In this document: positions 6,605 to 10,132 of the stretch, piece after piece
How positions within the stretch are numbered: position 1 is the first letter of the stretch
Layout: every line of letters begins with the position of its first letter
DNA from: Spirochaetales bacterium
Lineage (GTDB): Bacteria; Spirochaetota; Spirochaetia; SZUA-6; DRHE01
Direction: 5' to 3'
Assembly: GCA_023136785.1 (NCBI GenBank)
Contig: JAGLQP010000033.1
Location: 1 to 10,132 of the forward strand
DNA length: 10,132 bases
Notes under the pieces: generated by a model
Seen by the model: the letters and a program-made list of their open reading frames with translations, nothing else
Databases searched by the model: none
What the model was told of the DNA's origin: nothing
Made by a program: the position numbers and the translations under genes

Positions 6605-8113
6605 TTGGAAACGGTGTTTTCCGGATTCTTACAGATCTTCAACATCCAAACAGTACTCTGGATTGCACTCGGCGAGATCCTGGGCATAATACTGGGCGCA
6701 CTGCCGGGTCTAACCGCCACTATGGGTATTGCATTAATGTTGCCCATTAGCTTCCAGCTATCGAAAGCAACAGGCATGGCGATGCTTCTAGGGGTTTACT
6801 GCGGGGCTGTCTCCGGTGCTTCGATTCCGGCGATCCTTTTAGGAATTCCAGGGAATCCTAATGCAATCGCCACGATATACGACGGTAAAGCCATGACAGA
6901 CAAGGGATTGGCCGGCCAGGCTCTTGGCGGGGCTGTGGTGGCTTCGTTTATCGGGGGAATAACCAGTTTGATAATACTGGCTCTGTTTTCGCCGATTATT
7001 GCCAGGTTTACTTTAGCCTTTGGCCCTGCAGAGAAAGCAAGTCTTGCTTTGGTGGGTCTAACTATTATTGCCTCGGTTTCCTCTAAAAATCTGGCCAAGG
7101 GGATACTGACCGGCACCCTGGGGCTATCGCTTTCACTTTTCGGTACGGACCCTTTTTCTAATGCGGTTCGTCTCCCCTTCCGAGAAATATTTGCCAAAAC
7201 ACCTCTCACCAGCGGCATCAACCTCATCCCGGCGCTCATTGGGCTGTTTGGGATTTCCCAGGCACTCTTCGATCTTCAAAGGATAAAAACAGGTCATATA
7301 GCTCCTCCGCAGATAAAGATTGAAAAAATCTTCCCATCATTCAGAAAAATCGCTTCTATGTGGAGATTGATCATCGAAGCATCAGGTATAGGAACGCTAA
7401 TTGGAGCTATACCGGGTACAGGGGCCTCGATAGCTGTTTTCCTCAGCTATGAGAGAGCAAAAAAGATCACCTCATCTCCCAGGAGCAAACTCGAAAAGGT
7501 CGGCACGGGATGCCTCGAAGGAGTATTTACACCAGAGGTGGCCAACAACGCCTGTACAGGGGGAGCATTGATTCCAGCTCTGACCCTCGGCATACCGGGT
7601 GATGCCGCTACAGCGGTGCTCTTGGGCGCGCTTCTGATCAAAGGGGTTGTACCAGGTTACCGACTGTTCACCGAAGAGATGTCGTTGGTGTATGCGATAT
7701 TCTTCGCCCTACTGCTTTCGAATATTTTTATGCTCATCTTTCAGCTCATGGGAGTCAGGCTGTTTCCCAAGGTTTTAAACGTTCCGGTTGCCATCCTTCT
7801 CCCAGCAATCTTGGTACTTTCTTTGGTAGGGTCTTATGCCATCCAGGGACAGGCGATTATCGCCGCAACCTTTGATATGGGAGTTGCTCTTGGATTGGGC
7901 ATACTGGGATATTTCTTAAAAAAAGCGGATTATCCGATTGCTCCTATCGTGTTGGGTTTGATTCTGGGAGGCATGTTGGAAGAGAACTTTAGACGGGCAG
8001 TGAAACTTGCAGAGGGTAACTACTTCGTTTTCTTTACAAAGCCAATCGCAATAGTGTTTATCGCCCTGGCTGTCTTTTCAGTGGCCCTGCCTTTCCTCAA
8101 GAAGAAGAAATAG
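6605..8113 (+). CDS. tctA: TctA-family large membrane subunit
   Basis: The 502-residue protein is the conserved channel-forming subunit of the tripartite tricarboxylate transporter, with about ten to twelve hydrophobic segments. The first half carries GALPGLTATMGIALMLPI at 31-48 and GASIPAILLGIPGNPNAIAT at 71-90 followed by YDGKAM. The second half repeats the theme with IGAIPGTGASIAVFLSYERA and, after EVANNACTGGALIPAL, TLGIPGDAATAVLLGAL, as expected for the internally repeated TctA fold. Length and motifs are normal, so the transporter is probably working. It starts with TTG, supported by GAGAGGTG about eight bases upstream; no better ATG lies nearby. It works with TctB in the inner membrane and with the binding protein TctC. 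The stop is only three bases before the next ATG, indicating translational coupling to the hydrolase gene. Confidence 0.95.
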   Translation: METVFSGFLQIFNIQTVLWIALGEILGIILGALPGLTATMGIALMLPISFQLSKATGMAMLLGVYCGAVSGASIPAILLGIPGNPNAIATIYDGKAMTDKGLAGQALGGAVVASFIGGITSLIILALFSPIIARFTLAFGPAEKASLALVGLTIIASVSSKNLAKGILTGTLGLSLSLFGTDPFSNAVRLPFREIFAKTPLTSGINLIPALIGLFGISQALFDLQRIKTGHIAPPQIKIEKIFPSFRKIASMWRLIIEASGIGTLIGAIPGTGASIAVFLSYERAKKITSSPRSKLEKVGTGCLEGVFTPEVANNACTGGALIPALTLGIPGDAATAVLLGALLIKGVVPGYRLFTEEMSLVYAIFFALLLSNIFMLIFQLMGVRLFPKVLNVPVAILLPAILVLSLVGSYAIQGQAIIAATFDMGVALGLGILGYFLKKADYPIAPIVLGLILGGMLEENFRRAVKLAEGNYFVFFTKPIAIVFIALAVFSVALPFLKKKK

Positions 8114-8116
8114 GGA

Positions 8117-8857
8117 ATGAAGCTCATTTTTTTTGGAACTTCCGGAGGAATCCAAACCAAGACGAATGCCAATGTCTGTTTTCTCGTTGCCGATGAAGAG
8201 CTCTCCGTACTGATTGACGTTTCCGGAAACCCGGTTCAGTATCTCGAAAGAGCAGGTGTTGATCCCCAGACGCTTGATGCACTTGTTCTCACCCACTCCC
8301 ACACGGATCATATATACGCTCTTCCTTCGCTCATTCACAACCTCTGGCTGATGAAACGTGACAAGCCGCTGTCGATAGTATCCAATCCGTTCACCCTGGA
8401 AAGGGCAAAAGAGCTGTGTGCCTGTTTCTCCCTGCTCTCAAAAGAAAATCTATTTCAAATAGACTGGATCAGAGATACTTTGGGTGGAATTGAGCTATTT
8501 CCGGTTGCACATTCCACCCCGACATCGGGAGTTAAAATCAGTTCTTCTCGCTCCTGCATTATCTATTCCTCTGATACCTCACCCTGCAAAACCATAATCA
8601 GCGCAGCAAAGGGATCAAAGGCACTTATCCACGAGGCTTCTAACACCTCCGAGTTCGAAGGCCGGCTCAATAGTGCAGGCCACTCCTCAGGCAGGCAGGC
8701 GGGTGCGGCTGCAAAAGAGGCGGGTGTAAAAAAGCTCTTTTTGTGTCATTTTGACCCTCAATACGCTCAGAATCAGGATAAGATAGTTCGAGAATCTAAA
8801 AGCGCGTTTGCGGGTGAGGTCATTATCCCTGAGCTCTTTAGAGCCTATGAGGTGTGA
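8117..8857 (+). CDS. Metallo-beta-lactamase-fold hydrolase, RNase Z-like
   Basis: The 246-residue protein has the full metal-binding set of the RNase Z branch of the fold: THSHTDH at 59-65 (H60, H62, D64, H65), H132 in VAHSTPTSG, D153 in YSSDTSP, IHEAS at 171-175, AGHSS at 187-191 and H211 in LCHF. It therefore probably binds two metal ions and cleaves a phosphodiester or similar ester. It has no signal peptide and should be cytoplasmic. It is shorter than most tRNA-processing RNase Z proteins (about 280-320), and I see no flexible arm used by RNase Z to hold tRNA, so a small-molecule substrate, such as a cyclic phosphodiester (PhnP-like) or a lactone, is as likely as RNA. It starts three bases after the tctA stop with only a poor AGGG, so translation probably depends on coupling. 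The position suggests a role in using the imported substrate. Confidence 0.85.
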   Translation: MKLIFFGTSGGIQTKTNANVCFLVADEELSVLIDVSGNPVQYLERAGVDPQTLDALVLTHSHTDHIYALPSLIHNLWLMKRDKPLSIVSNPFTLERAKELCACFSLLSKENLFQIDWIRDTLGGIELFPVAHSTPTSGVKISSSRSCIIYSSDTSPCKTIISAAKGSKALIHEASNTSEFEGRLNSAGHSSGRQAGAAAKEAGVKKLFLCHFDPQYAQNQDKIVRESKSAFAGEVIIPELFRAYEV

Positions 8858-8862
8858 CACCC

Positions 8863-9486
8863 ATGAATGAGTCGAGATTGGCAATCGTTTTCGACTATGA
8901 CGGAACACTGATCGACACGATGAGAATAAAAGCTGCCAGTTACCTGGAAGCCTTCGAGACTGTATTCAATAGCTCGACAGCAGCAAGAGAGAAGATATTA
9001 GCATCCCATAAAAGGACTTCCGGCGCTCACCGTTTTATACAGCTTTCCGATACATTAGAAACGCTCGGCTTGACTACGACAGATGAGCAGAAAGAAAATT
9101 GGAGCGACCTCTATTCTTCACTAAATGGCAGGGCACTTAAAGATGTGGCTCTGTTCCCTTCGGTCAAACAGACTCTGACAAGTCTTAGAGAAAGAGGAAT
9201 CCAGCTATTTTCCGTTTCAGGCATTCCCGAGGAAGAGTTTCTTGGCGAGCTTTCCAGCAAAAAACTAACGAGCTTCTTTGTTGAGGCCAAGGGAGGGGAC
9301 AAACCAGGGTACCTAAATTCGCTGAAAGAGAGAGGATTCCGGATCGTACTATTTGTCGGCGATACTGCCTACGATGAAAAAGCAGCTGCAGATGCAGGAG
9401 TAACCTTTTATTGGGTTGAGAATGACGACGATATCCGCAACATTCCATCCTTTGTCGAAAAAACACTCCTACAGAGCAGACTCTGA
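8863..9486 (+). CDS. HAD-superfamily phosphatase, phosphoglycolate phosphatase-like
   Basis: The 207-residue protein has all four HAD motifs: FDYDGTL (D11 nucleophile, D13 acid/base), S119 in LFSVSG, K147 in GGDKPG, and FVGDTAYD at 164-171 (D167, D171 for Mg2+). A helical cap occupies about 18-95, as in subfamily I phosphatases of the Gph/beta-phosphoglucomutase type. It should be a cytoplasmic phosphatase of a small phosphate ester; the exact substrate is unknown. ATG at 8863 is preferred because GAGGTG (8849-8854) sits eight bases upstream; an alternative GTG at 8854 would overlap the previous stop by four bases. It is the last gene of the operon by spacing. If the metallo-hydrolase opens a phosphodiester, this enzyme could remove the remaining phosphate; this is inference. 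Confidence 0.88.
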   Translation: MNESRLAIVFDYDGTLIDTMRIKAASYLEAFETVFNSSTAAREKILASHKRTSGAHRFIQLSDTLETLGLTTTDEQKENWSDLYSSLNGRALKDVALFPSVKQTLTSLRERGIQLFSVSGIPEEEFLGELSSKKLTSFFVEAKGGDKPGYLNSLKERGFRIVLFVGDTAYDEKAAADAGVTFYWVENDDDIRNIPSFVEKTLLQSRL

Positions 9487-9491
9487 TATCC

Positions 9492-9521
9492 TTGACAGGC
9501 TTCTTCCTATAGGTTCACCTA
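9492..9521 (+). promoter_or_regulatory. Possible promoter/operator of the DUF5107 gene
   Basis: A perfect TTGACA lies at 9492-9497, but no acceptable -10 hexamer follows at 15-19 bp. A small palindrome, TAGGT-TC-ACCTA, lies at 9510-9521, where an operator could sit. The return to high G+C after this gap makes a separate transcription unit plausible, but the promoter itself is weakly supported. Confidence 0.25.
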
Positions 9522-9552
9522 GCTCTGCAAGGAAAGCATGAGGAGGACCGCT

Positions 9553-10132
9553 ATGAGCAAGGCTGGAGAAGTCCGTGCCTGGGAAGATAATCTGACCATT
9601 CCCACCTACCAACGGGGCCCGGAGGACAAAAACCCACCCCTTCTGATGGATTGGCGCAACCCCATCCACCCGGGAAGTTCGATCATCTATCCGTATCCCA
9701 TGCAGGAGGCGCTGTTCAATCGAAAAACCGACGAGCGATGGAAGGCCTTTTTTCTGGAAAACGACTACCTGCGGCTGGCCGTACTTCCGGAGTTGGGAGG
9801 TAGACTGCTGTACGTTTTCGACAAAATCGCAGACCAGGAAGCAATCTATCACAACCATGTCCTGAAATGGGCCAGGATCGGTATCCGCGGCGCCTGGGTT
9901 TCCGGAGGAATCGAGTGGAACTTTCCCAACGGTCACACCGTCACCTCCTCCTCCCCGGTGGACTGTGCGATCCAAGACAACGCCGATGGCAGTGCTTCCC
10001 TGTTGTTCGGAGATCTCGAGCGTATCTCCCGCATGCGCTGGAGCGTGGCCCTGACCCTCTATCCCGGGCGGGCCTGCTTCGAAACGGAGATGCACCTGAA
10101 CAACCGCACAGCCTTCCCTAACCGTTTCTGGT
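9553..10132 (+). CDS. DUF5107-domain protein, N-terminal part (runs off right edge)
   Basis: The open frame runs from ATG 9553 to the window end, giving 193 residues. Motifs match the DUF5107 domain as I know it: LTIPTYQRGPEDKNP at 14-28, IIYPYPMQ at 44-51, LENDYLRLAVLPELGGRL at 68-85, a DK at 90-91, IGIRGAWVSGGIEWNFP at 109-125, GH at 127-128, and DLERISRMRWSV at 154-165. The domain has a galactose-mutarotase-like beta-sandwich look and usually heads long cytoplasmic proteins of about 1,000 residues with tetratricopeptide repeats, found among sugar-use genes; its activity is not established. There is no signal peptide. A perfect AGGAGG sits six bases upstream of the ATG. G+C is high (about 62% in one sampled line), like the left block and unlike the operon just before it, so it is probably not part of that operon. 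Confidence 0.85.
   Translation, partial: MSKAGEVRAWEDNLTIPTYQRGPEDKNPPLLMDWRNPIHPGSSIIYPYPMQEALFNRKTDERWKAFFLENDYLRLAVLPELGGRLLYVFDKIADQEAIYHNHVLKWARIGIRGAWVSGGIEWNFPNGHTVTSSSPVDCAIQDNADGSASLLFGDLERISRMRWSVALTLYPGRACFETEMHLNNRTAFPNRFW

Noticed and set aside
9472..9485. CAGAG-CAGA-CTCTG stem at the end of the phosphatase gene as a terminator
   Set aside because: The stem is only five pairs, overlaps the coding end, and no T-run follows.
9469..10095. A 208-residue minus-strand open frame
   Set aside because: It is antisense to the DUF5107 gene, which has clear family motifs and a perfect ribosome binding site.

Overview
The window carries two blocks of genes facing away from each other around a divergent promoter region (about 3800-4038), plus the start of a further gene at the right edge. 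No rRNA, tRNA, CRISPR array, transposase or convincing Rho-independent terminator was seen. The organism is a bacterium. The 'FAAGQ' ending of the TctC signal peptide and the mixture of sugar-related and carboxylate-transport genes remind me of free-living spirochaetes, but this is an impression and not a proof.

Left block, all on the minus strand (1-3799): an unrecognised 541-residue cytoplasmic protein that looks carbohydrate-related (2174-3799), then a secreted protein with an ARPP-1-like domain (1042-2049), then the N-terminal 332 residues of a membrane protein that looks like the sensor half of a histidine kinase and runs off the left edge. The gap before the ARPP-1 gene (2050-2173) holds three TGTAAA hexamers exactly 11 bp apart, the layout of a binding site for an OmpR/PhoB-type response regulator. 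The secreted protein and the sensor may therefore belong to one two-component regulon.

Central block, plus strand (4004-9486): a DeoR-family regulator followed by a complete tripartite tricarboxylate transporter (tctC solute-binding protein, tctB small membrane subunit, tctA large membrane subunit), an RNase Z-like metallo-beta-lactamase hydrolase and a HAD phosphatase. Spacing is tight (19, about 70, 19, 3 and 5 bp), so this is most likely one operon from a good promoter at 4004-4032. That promoter places the transcription start on or next to the GTG start of the regulator, so the mRNA may be leaderless. An 11-bp perfect hairpin between tctC and tctB contains the only Shine-Dalgarno-like sequence for tctB. 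The simplest reading is import of an organic acid, with the two hydrolases acting on it or on a phosphorylated intermediate and DeoR sensing an intermediate; the substrate cannot be read from the sequence.

Right edge (9553-10132): the start of a DUF5107 protein with a strong ribosome binding site. Hand counts on sample lines give about 60-62% G+C in the left block and in the DUF5107 gene, against about 33-47% in the central operon. The transporter operon may therefore be a later insertion between older genes.
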